Positions 11,933-21,146 of a stretch of 64,000 nt of DNA are shown piece by piece. How positions within the stretch are numbered: the first letter of the stretch is position 1; each line of letters opens with the position of its first letter. This stretch comes from Halomonas sp. M20 (lineage in GTDB: Bacteria; Pseudomonadota; Gammaproteobacteria; Pseudomonadales; Halomonadaceae): assembly GCF_020622265.1 (NCBI RefSeq), contig NZ_JACNMQ010000001.1, positions 806,001 to 870,000 on the forward strand, read 5' to 3'. A program made the translations under genes and the position numbers. The notes under the pieces were generated by a model. That model worked only from the letters and a program-made list of their open reading frames with translations. It was not told the DNA's origin and did no database searches.

Positions 11933-12229
11933 TCAATATCCCAAGGCTCGGCTGGCGTTGACCTGTTCACGCAGTTCCTTGCCTGGTTTGAAGTGTGGCA
12001 CGAATTTACCTTCCAGATCGACGGCTTCTCCCGTCTTAGGGTTGCGGCCAAGGCGCGGCTCGCGGAAATGCAGAGAAAAACTACCAAAGCCGCGTATCTC
12101 CACGCGCCCTCCACTCGCCAGGGAGTCGGTAATATCGTCAAGAATGATGCGCACCGCAGCTTCGACTTCCTTGAGTGACAGCTCTGGCTGGCGCATGGCG
12201 ATTTGTTCGATCAACTCGGATTTGGTCAT
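11933..12229 (-). CDS. ihfB: Integration host factor subunit beta
   Basis: A 98-residue HU/IHF-family DNA-bending protein. It reads [20 protein letters not shown] and contains [14 protein letters not shown], the beta-arm region, and RNPKTGEAV with the intercalating proline of IhfB. The ATG at 12229 is chosen because GGAG stands 7 bases ahead and the length matches E. coli IhfB; the frame extends upstream but without family similarity. In most relatives ihfB follows rpsA directly; here it is ~7.7 kb away on the other strand. Confidence 0.97.
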   Translation of the reverse strand: MTKSELIEQIAMRQPELSLKEVEAAVRIILDDITDSLASGGRVEIRGFGSFSLHFREPRLGRNPKTGEAVDLEGKFVPHFKPGKELREQVNASRALGY

Positions 12230-12432
12230 CGGATATCTCCGTGCGGCGTACTCTGTAGCCGGCAGGCTGACAGGTCTTGTTGTTCCAATGAGCATACTGC
12301 CCAAATCGTGAAAAAACAACGCACTAGCAATAGGATAAAAGAGTGTTTCTTTCTTTGGCGGTAGATTCCTGAATTCGTGACCGGGCTCGGTTATACTGCT
12401 TTCACCCAAATACCAACTCGCGAGGTCGGATT

Positions 12433-12711
12433 GTGAGCGAAGATGTTGTCCTTAAACGGCTGTATTGGCACTCGCGCCGCGGTATGTGGGAGCTCGATCT
12501 TCTGCTTATTCCTTTCCTGAAGCATCGCTACAGTGAACTCGATGATGCAGATAAAAAAGCCTACCAGGAATTGATCGAGCAGGAAGACCAGGATCTCTTT
12601 ACCTGGCTGATGCGCCGCGAGTGGCCACAGGAAGACGCGTTTCGCCGGATTGTCAAAATGATCATCGAATATGCTGAAACAACCGGCAACGATCAATATC
12701 GCGCCCTCTAG
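12433..12711 (+). CDS. sdhE: FAD assembly factor SdhE
   Basis: A 92-residue SdhE/YgfY protein needed for covalent flavinylation of SdhA (and FrdA). The family motif [14 protein letters not shown] (residues 15-28) contains the conserved RGxxE needed for activity. The start is GTG. Its 3' end overlaps the next gene by 41 bases, as in the sdhE-ygfX pair of E. coli, and it is divergent from ihfB. Confidence 0.93.
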   Translation: MSEDVVLKRLYWHSRRGMWELDLLLIPFLKHRYSELDDADKKAYQELIEQEDQDLFTWLMRREWPQEDAFRRIVKMIIEYAETTGNDQYRAL

Positions 12712-13072
12712 GCTATGCTGGTGGGCTTCGCTGCTGCTGGCCATGGCAGTATGCATTCTCGTAGCGGCTTACGGCCCGCCCTGGCTGGTCCTGATGGCGG
12801 CTTTCATTCTTGGTTCGACTCTTTGGCGTGAAAGAAACCGGCGTGCTCGCTGGCAGCTGCGCTGGGTGCCCGGTACGGGCGGTGGCTGGCAGGCTCGTGG
12901 GGCTTCTACTGGTGATTGGCAGAACATAGCGCTGCACTGTGACTACCTGGGGCCTTGGCTGGTCGGTTTGCGCATCGGCAAGCAGCGCCATTGGTTATGG
13001 CCGGATAGTGCAAGTCAGTCAGCGCGCCGGTCTCTGCGACGGCTATTGCTGTGGGCTCCTTCGGGAAGCTAG
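12671..13072 (+). CDS. ygfX: YgfX-like inner-membrane protein
   Basis: A 133-residue protein with two adjacent transmembrane helices (residues ~14-50), then a cytosolic part rich in Trp and Arg (WRERNRRARWQLRWVPG, WPDSASQSARRSLRRLLLW). Length, topology and position overlapping sdhE match YgfX/CptA. In E. coli that protein was reported as a toxin affecting cytoskeletal proteins with SdhE (CptB) as partner, a role still debated. Sequence similarity is weak as usual for this family; the call leans on context. It overlaps the 3' end of convergent nadB by 30 bases. Confidence 0.7.
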   Translation: MLKQPATINIAPSRLCWWASLLLAMAVCILVAAYGPPWLVLMAAFILGSTLWRERNRRARWQLRWVPGTGGGWQARGASTGDWQNIALHCDYLGPWLVGLRIGKQRHWLWPDSASQSARRSLRRLLLWAPSGS

Positions 13073-14680
13073 CGTTGCCTTCGAAGCTGTGGGTGCTGAG
13101 GCGCTATGATGCGGATAGTCGCGGTTATAATGCAGTCCGCGTGATTCGCGCCGCTCACGGGCGACTCTCAGCAGAATGCCGGCCAAGCCGAGTGCGTGCT
13201 TCAGTCGAGTATGGGCCAGAGTGAGCGCCTGTTCTCGCGGTCTTTCCTGGCATCGTTCCTGATACTGTTTCTGATAAAGTCCCGCGTACTCCTCCTCCAG
13301 TCGTTTCAGCGCTTCCTCGCCGGCAGTGAGCCCCTCGATGCTACGCACGATGCCGGCGGACTGACTCATTATCTTGCGCATGGCAGTGAATACCTGATTG
13401 ATGCTCTCGTCAGAGGGCGCCGAGTGCGCACTAGAAGTCGAGTACGCAGCAGGTGTAATTGGCTCGCCATGTTGGCCGGACGTGCTTTCGCGCAATTTTA
13501 CTGCCGCGGAACGGGCGAATACCAGGCACTCCAGCAGCGAGTTACTGGCCATGCGATTGGCGCCATGCAAGCCCGTACAGGCCACTTCGCCGATGGCATA
13601 CAAGTGCTCCACATCGCTGGCGCCTTGCAGATCGGTAGCGATGCCTCCGCAGCTGTAGTGTGCCGCAGGAACGACGGGAATAGGGTCGCGAGTGATGTCG
13701 AGCCCACGATGCAGGCAGTGGGCGTGGATGGTAGGAAAGTGCTCGCGTATCCGCGCCGCTTCGAGGTGGGTGATATCGAGCAGCACATGAGATGATTCAT
13801 GGCCTAGCATCTCGGCATGAATGGCCCGAGCGACAATGTCTCGCGGTGCGAGTTCGGCGCGCTCATCGTAGTCCGGCATGAAGCGTACGCCATGAATATT
13901 CCGTAGTAGCCCTCCTTCGCCACGCACCGCTTCGCTGATCAGAAAAGGGCTGCCCTGTGGATCGTACAGGCAGGTGGGATGAAACTGCTGAAACTCCAGA
14001 TTCATCAGCGTGGCGCCTAGCGCCGCCGCCATTGCCATGCCCTCGCCGCAGGCGGGAGCAGGGCTGGTGGTATGTTGATAAAGGCCACTGGCGCCGCCGG
14101 TGGCCAGTACGGTGTCCCGGGCTGCCGCGAGCTGAAGCCGATTGTCCGTATCAAGGCAGAGTGCGCCTCGGCAACGGCCCTGGGCATCCTCGAGCAACTC
14201 TATGGCCTGCCACGCCTCGATTAGATGAATATCCGGGTGACGGTAGGCATGCTCGAGCAGGGTGTCTATCAGCGCCTTCCCAGTGGCATCCGCTGCGTGG
14301 ATGATGCGCCGGGCGCCATGTCCGCCTTCCCGAGTGAGATGGTAGGGATAGACGGCGTTCATCGTCGTATCCGGCGTGAAGGGCACACCGAGCGCGATGA
14401 GCCAGTCGATCGCCTCCCGGCCATGCTCGACGGTAAAGCGAACCGCGGTTTCGTCGCACAGGCCATCCCCGGCAACCAGCGTATCCTGAACGTGAGCTTC
14501 GATGTTATCCGTGGGCGCCAGTACTGCGGCGATCCCCCCTTGCGCCCAGCGGCTTGCGCCAAAGTCGTCCTGTGCCGGCCGTAACAGCGTCACGCAGCGA
14601 TGCCCGGCCAGTTCGAGAGCCAGAGTCAGACCGGCAACGCCACCGCCGATGATCAGAACGTCGTGTTCGCTATGAGTCAT
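13043..14680 (-). CDS. nadB: L-aspartate oxidase
   Basis: A 545-residue FAD enzyme oxidising L-aspartate to iminoaspartate for quinolinate and NAD synthesis. It starts with the dinucleotide-binding VLIIGGGVAGLTLALELA and has SRWAQGGIAAVL, GGHGARRIIHAADATG and HPTCLYDP, standard for NadB and distinct from SdhA. The ATG at 14680 (MTHSEHDVLIIGGG) places the Rossmann motif at the N-terminus; an upstream in-frame ATG adds unrelated residues from the neighbouring gene. It overlaps the end of the FUSC gene by 11 bases, so the two are probably transcribed together. Confidence 0.95.
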   Translation of the reverse strand: MTHSEHDVLIIGGGVAGLTLALELAGHRCVTLLRPAQDDFGASRWAQGGIAAVLAPTDNIEAHVQDTLVAGDGLCDETAVRFTVEHGREAIDWLIALGVPFTPDTTMNAVYPYHLTREGGHGARRIIHAADATGKALIDTLLEHAYRHPDIHLIEAWQAIELLEDAQGRCRGALCLDTDNRLQLAAARDTVLATGGASGLYQHTTSPAPACGEGMAMAAALGATLMNLEFQQFHPTCLYDPQGSPFLISEAVRGEGGLLRNIHGVRFMPDYDERAELAPRDIVARAIHAEMLGHESSHVLLDITHLEAARIREHFPTIHAHCLHRGLDITRDPIPVVPAAHYSCGGIATDLQGASDVEHLYAIGEVACTGLHGANRMASNSLLECLVFARSAAVKLRESTSGQHGEPITPAAYSTSSAHSAPSDESINQVFTAMRKIMSQSAGIVRSIEGLTAGEEALKRLEEEYAGLYQKQYQERCQERPREQALTLAHTRLKHALGLAGILLRVARERRESRGLHYNRDYPHHSASAPTASKATLASRRSPQQ

Positions 14681-15845
14681 TGTGCCGGGTTCTCGTATCT
14701 GAAGAAGAGGATTTGCCGGGTTCGGTGCGTAAGCGCTGGGAATCGCTGACCAGCGTGTGCTGACTTGCACGTCGTCTAAGACGCTTGCTGGGCAAGTGCC
14801 TCAAGCGGCCCAAGCGCAGGCTCAGTTCCCGGGTCAGTCTGGTCAGTTCACGATTAAGCCATAAATAACCGCTTGGTCCGAACAGCATCTGCCCATTTTC
14901 ATCCCGCGCCAAAGTGGCTTGGTTGGCATACTGATCCAGATCCAAGCGTTTTACCTGCACTTCGATGGGCTGACCGGTGCGCACCTGAAATGCCAGTGTA
15001 CCCAATACACGTGCGAGACGGTGCTGCGCTTCACGCAAGCCATTCATGGCAGCGATGCGTTCGTAGCCAATGCGCGTCACCCAGCGTGTCTGCAGTATCA
15101 GTTCGATAGTGGAAAGCATGCGCCTCTGCAAAGATAACAAGCTATCGAGCTCGTTGCGGCGCAAGCGTCGCTCGCTGTGAATGGCATCCACGAGTTTTCT
15201 CTGTTCGACCAGCTGGGCAGTGACGGTCTTGAGAAGCTCTTGGGTATCGATGGCGATGTCGTTCTCGGCGGCGGCGCTGGTATGGGCATGGTAGAGGCGC
15301 GCCAGCTTGTCGAGATTGTCGGCGAGTAAAAAGCGCAGCACGTCCGTTGCCTTCTGCGGCATGACCAGCACGGTGACAAGGATCCCGATCAGCGTTCCCA
15401 GCAGCACATTGAAGGCCCGCCACAGGGCTATGTCCAGGTCGTGATTGCCGCTGCCGACTACCAGCAGTACGGAGATGCCGAATATCAAGGCACTGTAGCC
15501 ATAGCGGGTGGCGAAGGTTGCGTAGGTCGCCAAGGCGATGCTGATCAATGTCCATAGGGGCACTACCCCAGCCGGCGGATCGGGAATCAGCATCAACATG
15601 ATGCCCCAGATGATACCCAGAATCGTACCCAGCAGTCGTTGCCCGCCCTTGTCCAACACGCTGCCGACATTGGGCAGATTGCCAACCACCGCCAGGGTGC
15701 TGATCAGCGCCCAGCTGCCGTGTGGAATTTGCAGTGTCGAGATGAGGATGAAGGTGGCCGCTAGTGCCAGGCTAGTACGCAGTACATGTAGATAGTGGCG
15801 GTAGCGGTAGCTGAAATAAGGATCGCGAAGACGCAGCAATGACAT
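14670..15845 (-). CDS. FUSC family membrane protein (aromatic acid exporter type)
   Basis: About 391 residues: a cluster of six hydrophobic helices in residues ~25-170, followed by a long helical cytosolic domain and a very basic tail (LPSKRLRRRASQH). The membrane half has the FUSC pattern (HGSWALISTLAVVGNLPNVGSVLDKGGQRLLGT). FUSC proteins include AaeB-type exporters and YccS-like proteins; this one is about half the size of AaeB and its substrate is unknown. The ATG at 15845 is chosen over a GTG 12 codons upstream. It precedes nadB with an 11-base overlap. Confidence 0.75.
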   Translation of the reverse strand: MSLLRLRDPYFSYRYRHYLHVLRTSLALAATFILISTLQIPHGSWALISTLAVVGNLPNVGSVLDKGGQRLLGTILGIIWGIMLMLIPDPPAGVVPLWTLISIALATYATFATRYGYSALIFGISVLLVVGSGNHDLDIALWRAFNVLLGTLIGILVTVLVMPQKATDVLRFLLADNLDKLARLYHAHTSAAAENDIAIDTQELLKTVTAQLVEQRKLVDAIHSERRLRRNELDSLLSLQRRMLSTIELILQTRWVTRIGYERIAAMNGLREAQHRLARVLGTLAFQVRTGQPIEVQVKRLDLDQYANQATLARDENGQMLFGPSGYLWLNRELTRLTRELSLRLGRLRHLPSKRLRRRASQHTLVSDSQRLRTEPGKSSSSDTRTRHNDS

Positions 15846-15964
15846 CGACGATAACTCTTCAGCAGGTAGGTTGCAGTTCACGAAACAAGGGAGCGGCCTG
15901 GGATATCACAGAGCGCGCATAGCGTCATCATGCGGAAGAACGGACGAGATAACGTATTCACGAC

Positions 15965-16053
15965 TGGTGCCCGGAGCCGGGCTCGAACCGGCACGGAGTA
16001 TAACCTCCGAGGGATTTTAAGTCCCTTGCGTCTACCAATTTCGCCATCCGGGC
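15965..16053 (-). tRNA. tRNA-Leu (anticodon TAA)
   Basis: An 89-base type II tRNA on the minus strand, with acceptor GCCCGGA pairing TCCGGGC, anticodon TAA in loop CTTAAAA, a long variable arm, T-loop GGTTCGAGCC and encoded CCA. It is the third of a Gly-Cys-Leu cluster after pgsA, the glyW-cysT-leuZ order of E. coli. Confidence 0.95.
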
Positions 16054-16087
16054 GGGGATCGGGAAGGGCGCACAGCCAAGGATAATA

Positions 16088-16161
16088 TGGAGGCTGGAGT
16101 CGGAATCGAACCGGCGTACACGGAGTTGCAGTCCGCTGCATAACCACTCTGCCATCCAGCC
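16088..16161 (-). tRNA. tRNA-Cys (anticodon GCA)
   Basis: A 74-base cloverleaf on the minus strand: acceptor GGCTGGA / TCCAGCC, anticodon loop with GCA, T-loop GGTTCGATTCC, discriminator U and encoded CCA. It is the middle member of the Gly-Cys-Leu cluster. Confidence 0.95.
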
Positions 16162-16348
16162 TCTGAGCGCGATTCAAACGTTAAAGCAAAATAGAAAATC
16201 AATAAGCTAGTATTTCGTCATGCTAGCTCGTCAATCGGGCGCTATTGATTGTCTGCTTTATCGTTGAAGTGAGCGTTTGGCGTGGGAAACGAGAGCCAAT
16301 CGGGCTGGCGTTCCAGCTTGCGACTTTCACCGTTTTTGCTGCCAAACA

Positions 16349-16423
16349 TGGAGCGGGAAACGAGATTCGAACTCGCGACCCTCGCCTTGGCAAGGCGATG
16401 CTCTACCACTGAGCTATTCCCGC
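16349..16423 (-). tRNA. tRNA-Gly (anticodon GCC)
   Basis: A 75-base cloverleaf on the minus strand: acceptor GCGGGAA / TTCCCGC, anticodon loop TTGCCAA, T-loop AGTTCGAATCT, discriminator U and encoded CCA. It is the first tRNA downstream of pgsA. Confidence 0.95.
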
Positions 16424-16486
16424 TCGACTCGATGAGGCATTCTACAGATAAGGGCGCCTCTGTCAAACGCTTATCGCCTCTGCCGG

Positions 16487-17035
16487 CTACATCGAGCGAG
16501 ACAGCTCAGGCCAGGCGGCGCGAAGATATTGCAGCATCGACCATAGCGTCAAGACTGCTGCGGCATAGAGCGTAATGATCCCAATCGTCGCGATTTGAGT
16601 CGTTGGTGCCCAGCCAAGCAACAGTAGTAGGGCAACCATCTGTAAGGTTGTCTTGACCTTGCCGACCCAGGACACGGCAACATGACCGCGCTTACCCATT
16701 TCCGCCATCCATTCCCGCAATGCGGAAATCACGATTTCCCGGCCGATGATGACTAGGGCTGGCAGGGTCAGCCAAAGTGAATCGAAGCGTTCGATCAACA
16801 GCGCCAGCGCTACCGCCACCATGACCTTGTCCGCCACCGGATCGAGGAAGGCGCCAAACGGCGTGCTCTGGTTCCAGCGGCGTGCCAGATAGCCGTCCAG
16901 CCAGTCTGTGAGGGCGGCCAGGCCGAACAGCAATGCGGTGAGCTTCAGGCTCCAGGCATAAGGGGCATAGAACAGGATCACCAGCAACGGAATGAATACG
17001 ATGCGAGCCAGTGTAAGGATGTTGGGTATGTTCAT
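16487..17035 (-). CDS. pgsA: CDP-diacylglycerol-glycerol-3-phosphate 3-phosphatidyltransferase
   Basis: A 182-residue inner-membrane enzyme making phosphatidylglycerophosphate, the committed step to phosphatidylglycerol and cardiolipin. It has the CDP-alcohol phosphatidyltransferase motif from [10 protein letters not shown] to [10 protein letters not shown] (D-xx-DG-xx-AR, G-xxx-D-xxx-D) and about five membrane helices. The N-terminus [11 protein letters not shown] is typical. It lies 61 bases after uvrC in the conserved uvrY-uvrC-pgsA-tRNA order. Confidence 0.96.
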   Translation of the reverse strand: MNIPNILTLARIVFIPLLVILFYAPYAWSLKLTALLFGLAALTDWLDGYLARRWNQSTPFGAFLDPVADKVMVAVALALLIERFDSLWLTLPALVIIGREIVISALREWMAEMGKRGHVAVSWVGKVKTTLQMVALLLLLGWAPTTQIATIGIITLYAAAVLTLWSMLQYLRAAWPELSRSM

Positions 17036-17096
17036 CTAAATAACATGGGTCCATGCCAGTGATCGAGAGCCACCATTCTATGCGTCTTTGCGCCAA

Positions 17097-18911
17097 TCAT
17101 CCATGCAGCGCCTGATGGATGGAAGTGGCGAGGCTGGCGCTGATACCCGGCACCCGGGCAAGTTCCTCGCGGCTGGCATGACGAACGCCCTGTAGCCCCC
17201 CGAAGAATCGTAGCAGTTCGCGACGTCGCTTAGGGCCGACCCCAGGAATATCCTGCAGTGTGGAGGTGCGACGCGTCTTGTCCCGGCGTTGCCGATGGCC
17301 GGTGATGGCGAAACGGTGGGCCTCATCGCGGATATGCTGTACCAGGTGCAGCGCCGCCGAGCTGCCCTCGAGGTTCAAGCTGTTGTCGACGGTTTCGAGA
17401 AACAGCGTCTCCAGGCCAGGTTTGCGGGTCGTGCCCTTGGCGACGCCCACCAGCCGAATATGACTGATACCCAGCGCTTCGAAAACGTCCCTTGCCATGT
17501 TGAGCTGACCCTTGCCGCCATCCACCAGCAGAATATCCGGACATTTGCCTTCGCCTTGCTGAAGACGCTTGAAGCGGCGTGTAAGCGCCTGACGCATGGC
17601 GGCGTAATCGTCGCCGGCGGCAACGCCCTCGATATTGAAGCGTCGATAATCGGACTTTACCGGGCCGTCCTGATCGAACACCACGCAGGAAGCGACCGTG
17701 GCTTCGCCGTGGCTATGGCTGATATCGAAACATTCCAGCCGTGTCGGTGTCGTTTCCATGCTCAGTGCATCGCGCAAAGCCTCGAAGCGCTTCGACAGCT
17801 GAGTGCGATTGGCAAGCTGGGTCGCCAGTGACTGCTCGGCGTTGGTGCGGGCCAGCTGCAGCCACTGAGCGCGATGACCGCGTACCTGGTGTGTCAAGCG
17901 CACATGCTTGCCGGCTTGCTCACTGAACGCCCCCTGGAGTATCTCGCTGTCGGGAAGAGGGTGGCTCGTGATGACTTCCTGAGGCAGTTCGCGTCTTTGG
18001 CCGAGATAGAATTGACTGACGAACTCGCCTAGTAGCTCTGAAGCGGGAAGATCGAGGCCGTTCTCGGGACTGTGATGACGCGCACCCAGCATGCGCCCCT
18101 GGCGTACCGTCAATACGCTGATGCCAAAGCCACCCGGCCGCTCCACCAGCGCAAAGATATCCGCATCGCCGGAGCCGGTATCGACGATCTGGCGTTCCTG
18201 AAGCCGACGCAACTGCTGTACCTGATCCCGCAGGCGCGCTGCTTCTTCGAACTCCAGGTTGCGGCTGGCCGTTTCCATGGCCGTCATCAACTGTCCGGTC
18301 ACCTGCTCGCTCTTGCCTTCCAGGCACATCACCGCGTGCTCGAGGTCGCGTTGATACTCCTGCTTGTCGATATAGCCCACACAAGGCGCGCTGCAACGAT
18401 TGATTTGATACTGCAGGCAAGGCCGATTGCGATGAGCAAACACCGTATCCTCGCAATTGCGAATACGAAAGATCTTCTGCATCAGCGCCAGGCTCTCCCG
18501 CACCGCGCTGGAGCTGGGGTAAGGGCCAAGATACTGTCCGTCATTGCGTTTGTGGCGTACGCGCTTGAACTCGAGGGCCGGGTAGGGGTGGCGGTCGCTG
18601 ACAAAGACATAAGGGTAGGATTTGTCATCCCGCAACAGGATGTTGTAAGGCGGGCGCAGCTCCTTGATCAGGGTCTGTTCGAGCAGTAACGCCTCGGTCT
18701 CGCTACGGGTAATGGTGACTTGCACATCGCGGATACGTGCGACCAGGGCCTGGGTCTTGGTGTTGAGGGCGCCACGAAAATAACTCGCAAGACGCGCCTT
18801 GAGACGCTTCGCCTTGCCCACGTAAAGCACATTGCCGTCGCTATCGAGCATGCGATAGACACCCGGCGATTCACTGACGGTCTTGAGAAAGTGTTTGGCG
18901 TCGAAACTCAT
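17097..18911 (-). CDS. uvrC: Excinuclease ABC subunit C
   Basis: A 604-residue dual-incision nuclease of nucleotide excision repair. An N-terminal GIY-YIG domain begins with ESPGVYRMLDSDGNVLYVGKAKRLKARLASYF (3' incision) and is followed by a four-cysteine segment (CEDTVFAHRNRPCLQYQINRCSAPC) and a UVR motif near residue 210 that contacts UvrB. Then come the RNase H-like domain with CFDISHSHGE and LLVDGGKGQL (5' incision), and a C-terminal double HhH (IPGVGPKRRRELL, VPGISASLA). Length is normal. Confidence 0.97.
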   Translation of the reverse strand: MSFDAKHFLKTVSESPGVYRMLDSDGNVLYVGKAKRLKARLASYFRGALNTKTQALVARIRDVQVTITRSETEALLLEQTLIKELRPPYNILLRDDKSYPYVFVSDRHPYPALEFKRVRHKRNDGQYLGPYPSSSAVRESLALMQKIFRIRNCEDTVFAHRNRPCLQYQINRCSAPCVGYIDKQEYQRDLEHAVMCLEGKSEQVTGQLMTAMETASRNLEFEEAARLRDQVQQLRRLQERQIVDTGSGDADIFALVERPGGFGISVLTVRQGRMLGARHHSPENGLDLPASELLGEFVSQFYLGQRRELPQEVITSHPLPDSEILQGAFSEQAGKHVRLTHQVRGHRAQWLQLARTNAEQSLATQLANRTQLSKRFEALRDALSMETTPTRLECFDISHSHGEATVASCVVFDQDGPVKSDYRRFNIEGVAAGDDYAAMRQALTRRFKRLQQGEGKCPDILLVDGGKGQLNMARDVFEALGISHIRLVGVAKGTTRKPGLETLFLETVDNSLNLEGSSAALHLVQHIRDEAHRFAITGHRQRRDKTRRTSTLQDIPGVGPKRRRELLRFFGGLQGVRHASREELARVPGISASLATSIHQALHG

Positions 18912-18997
18912 GCCACCATCGATATTGCTGAGTTGATAGTGTCACGATACCAGATCGCTCCTGGTTTAGGAGCGCTGGCCCCCCTTATGGCGTGAAT

Positions 18998-19645
18998 TCA
19001 ATGCGCTTCGGTGAATCCTTCCACTAGTCCATGACGCAGGCCAAGATGGGTAAGCTCCACATCGGTTTGCAGCCCAAGCTTGTCGAAAATACGATAGCGA
19101 TAGGTATTGACCGTCTTGGGGCTCAGGAAAAGCCGATCCGAAATATCGTTCACCTTGTGGCAGTTGATGATCATCATCGCGACCTGCATTTCCCGGCTCG
19201 AAAGCTGATCGAAAGGATTGTCCTGGGTATCCATCTTGGCCAATACCAGGCGCTGGGCGATCTCGGGGCTGATATAGCGCTGACCGAGCTGAATGGCGCG
19301 AATCGCACGCACGACTTCATCCATTGCAGTGCCTTTGCTGATGAAGCCGCTGGCACCCGCTTCAAGCAGTCGCTGAGCGAAGGTCTCTTCCAGGTAGGCG
19401 GTCAGGATCACCACCTTGATATCGGACATGCCGCGAGCGATCTTGCGGGTAGCCTCCAACCCGCCGATACCGGGCATGCGAATGTCCATCAGGACGATAT
19501 CGGGCCGTAACGTTCGCGCCAGGCTAAGCGCTTCTTCACCTGTGGCGGCCTCTCCAACGACCTGGATGCCGTCTTCCTGGCTGAGCATATGGGCAATGCT
19601 GGTACGCACCAGATGATGATCATCCGCAACTATAACCTTGATCAA
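18998..19645 (-). CDS. uvrY: GacA/UvrY-type response regulator
   Basis: A 215-residue NarL-family regulator. Receiver domain: DDHH at residues 7-10, phosphoacceptor Asp in [12 protein letters not shown], then TA and K in GFISKGTA. The C-terminal LuxR-type HTH reads [22 protein letters not shown] followed by [16 protein letters not shown]. Partnered by a BarA/GacS kinase (not in the window) it would activate Rsm/Csr small RNAs. The start is set at a TTG, because AGGAG lies ~7 bases ahead and the product ([11 protein letters not shown]) aligns with GacA; an ATG 19 codons upstream lacks such support. It sits upstream of uvrC, as in E. coli. Confidence 0.93.
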   Translation of the reverse strand: MIKVIVADDHHLVRTSIAHMLSQEDGIQVVGEAATGEEALSLARTLRPDIVLMDIRMPGIGGLEATRKIARGMSDIKVVILTAYLEETFAQRLLEAGASGFISKGTAMDEVVRAIRAIQLGQRYISPEIAQRLVLAKMDTQDNPFDQLSSREMQVAMMIINCHKVNDISDRLFLSPKTVNTYRYRIFDKLGLQTDVELTHLGLRHGLVEGFTEAH

Positions 19646-19808
19646 GTCCGCTCCTGACAAGAAAGATTTCGTTTGGTATCGGCACTGCCGCGAAGGAATC
19701 AATGAGTGTAATATTCACGAAACGTTGATTCCACTCTTGATAATCATCGGTAGCAACACAAAAGATATTGACGTCGAGGTGGTTGGCACATAGTATACGC
19801 GCCGTTCC

Positions 19809-19855
19809 ACTTTTGTATTGATTCAGATCTATTTTGGATCTGGATAGACAAAAGT
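19809..19855. repeat. Nested inverted repeat upstream of tRNA-Ala
   Basis: ACTTTTGT and ACAAAAGT form perfect outer arms and CAGATC and GATCTG perfect inner arms within 47 bases. The element lies in the divergent region between uvrY and tRNA-Ala, 37 bases before the tRNA. A TTGACG box with a TAGTAT box 17 bases on is seen just upstream (~19770-19798). It may be an operator or a leader hairpin. Confidence 0.5.
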
Positions 19856-19892
19856 ACGGGGAACATCCGACGATCGTTTCGTGGCGTCGTCT

Positions 19893-19968
19893 GGGGCCTT
19901 AGCTCAGCTGGGAGAGCGCAACACTGGCAGTGTTGAGGTCAGCGGTTCGATCCCGCTAGGCTCCACCA
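19893..19968 (+). tRNA. tRNA-Ala (anticodon GGC)
   Basis: A 76-base cloverleaf: acceptor GGGGCCT / AGGCTCC carrying the G3-U70 identity pair of alanine tRNAs, D-arm GCTCAGCTGGGAGAGC, anticodon loop with GGC, T-loop GGTTCGATCCC and encoded CCA. A terminator follows 16 bases later, so it is a single-tRNA unit. Confidence 0.96.
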
Positions 19969-19984
19969 ACATAATTCCCGATCT

Positions 19985-20016
19985 AGCCGCCTGAGTATTC
20001 GTTCAGGCGGCTTTTT
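19985..20016 (+). terminator. Rho-independent terminator of tRNA-Ala
   Basis: AGCCGCCTGA pairs with TCAGGCGGCT around an 8-base loop, followed by TTTTT on the plus strand. Confidence 0.88.
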
Positions 20017-20082
20017 CATGCCGCATCGCGCCCAAGCGTTCCCCGCCCTTGTAGAAACCCGGATGTTAAAGCCAGCCGGCAT

Positions 20083-21141
20083 TCACGCTCCGTTCTGGCG
20101 TTCGAACAGGATCAGATGATCCGCCTGGATGCGTACCGGAATGTGTTCGCCTGGGGCGTAGTCATGATGGCTGTTGAAAGAGGCCTCGACCACTTGCCGA
20201 GAAGGCAGGCGTAATCGATAAAGCGAATTGGCCCCGGTAAAGATGCGCTGCTCCACCTTCGCCATGAGTTCGCTATCCTTGTCGAGTACGATGTCGTCGG
20301 GTCTCAACAGGACATCGACCGGTGCATTCTTTTCGAAAGGGTAGGCCCGGTTGCCAGTAATATCGCCAATTTCGGTATTTACCGTCTCATGATCTTTCAT
20401 GGTGCCCGGTATGAAAAAGCCCTGCCCGATGAAATTGGCGACGAACCGGGTCGCTGGTTCGTGGTAAAGATTGTAGGGCGTATCCCACTGTTGCAGATAG
20501 CCGCCGTGCAGTACGCCGACCTGATCCGCCAGGGCAAAGGCTTCCTGTTGATCATGGGTGACCATGATAGCGCTGATGCCGAGCTTTTTGAGGATGTTTC
20601 GAACCTCCTGGCTAAGCTGGCGGCGCAGCTCTACATCCAGATTGGAGAACGGTTCGTCCAGCAATAGCAGGCGCGGCTGCGGGGCCAAAGCACGTGCCAA
20701 GGCCACGCGCTGCTGCTGACCGCCGGAAAGCGCATGGGGATAGCGCTTGGCAAGACGCGTCAGGCCCACTAACTCGAGCAGTTCTTCGACCCGCTGTCGA
20801 CGCTGATCGCGGGGCAGCTTGCGTAAGCCAAACGCCACATTGTCGAGGATCGAGAGATGCGGAAATAGCGCATAATCCTGAAATACCATGCCCACCTGGC
20901 GTTTTTCCGGTGCGACGAGCGTGGTTGAATCAGAGAGTGTCATGCCTTCGAGGGTGATACTGCCCTCCGCTACAGGTTCGAAACCGGCAATGGCGCGCAG
21001 TAGCGTGGTCTTGCCGCAGCCGGATGGGCCCAGCAGACAACAAAGGTCGCCTCTATTGAGAGAGAAATTGACGTGAGATGTCACTACGGTAGACCCGTAG
21101 CGGCACTCCAATTCGTCGACCTGTAGTAGCGGTTGGCCCAT
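20083..21141 (-). CDS. ABC transporter ATP-binding protein, FbpC/ferric type
   Basis: A 352-residue ATPase of the MalK/FbpC class. Walker A GPSGCGKTT is at ~38-46, the Q-loop is in VGMVFQDYALFPH, the signature is LSGGQQQRVALARAL, Walker B is LLLLDEPFSNLD and the H-loop is MVTHDQQEA. A C-terminal TOBE-like part (~residues 240-350) has IGQGFFIPG and LLRPDDIV, as in FbpC-type ferric importers, though other substrates share this class. No permease or binding protein gene is adjacent, so it would have to pair with components encoded elsewhere. It is 5 bases downstream of argF on the same strand. Confidence 0.8.
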   Translation of the reverse strand: MGQPLLQVDELECRYGSTVVTSHVNFSLNRGDLCCLLGPSGCGKTTLLRAIAGFEPVAEGSITLEGMTLSDSTTLVAPEKRQVGMVFQDYALFPHLSILDNVAFGLRKLPRDQRRQRVEELLELVGLTRLAKRYPHALSGGQQQRVALARALAPQPRLLLLDEPFSNLDVELRRQLSQEVRNILKKLGISAIMVTHDQQEAFALADQVGVLHGGYLQQWDTPYNLYHEPATRFVANFIGQGFFIPGTMKDHETVNTEIGDITGNRAYPFEKNAPVDVLLRPDDIVLDKDSELMAKVEQRIFTGANSLYRLRLPSRQVVEASFNSHHDYAPGEHIPVRIQADHLILFERQNGA

Positions 21142-21146
21142 GGCGA

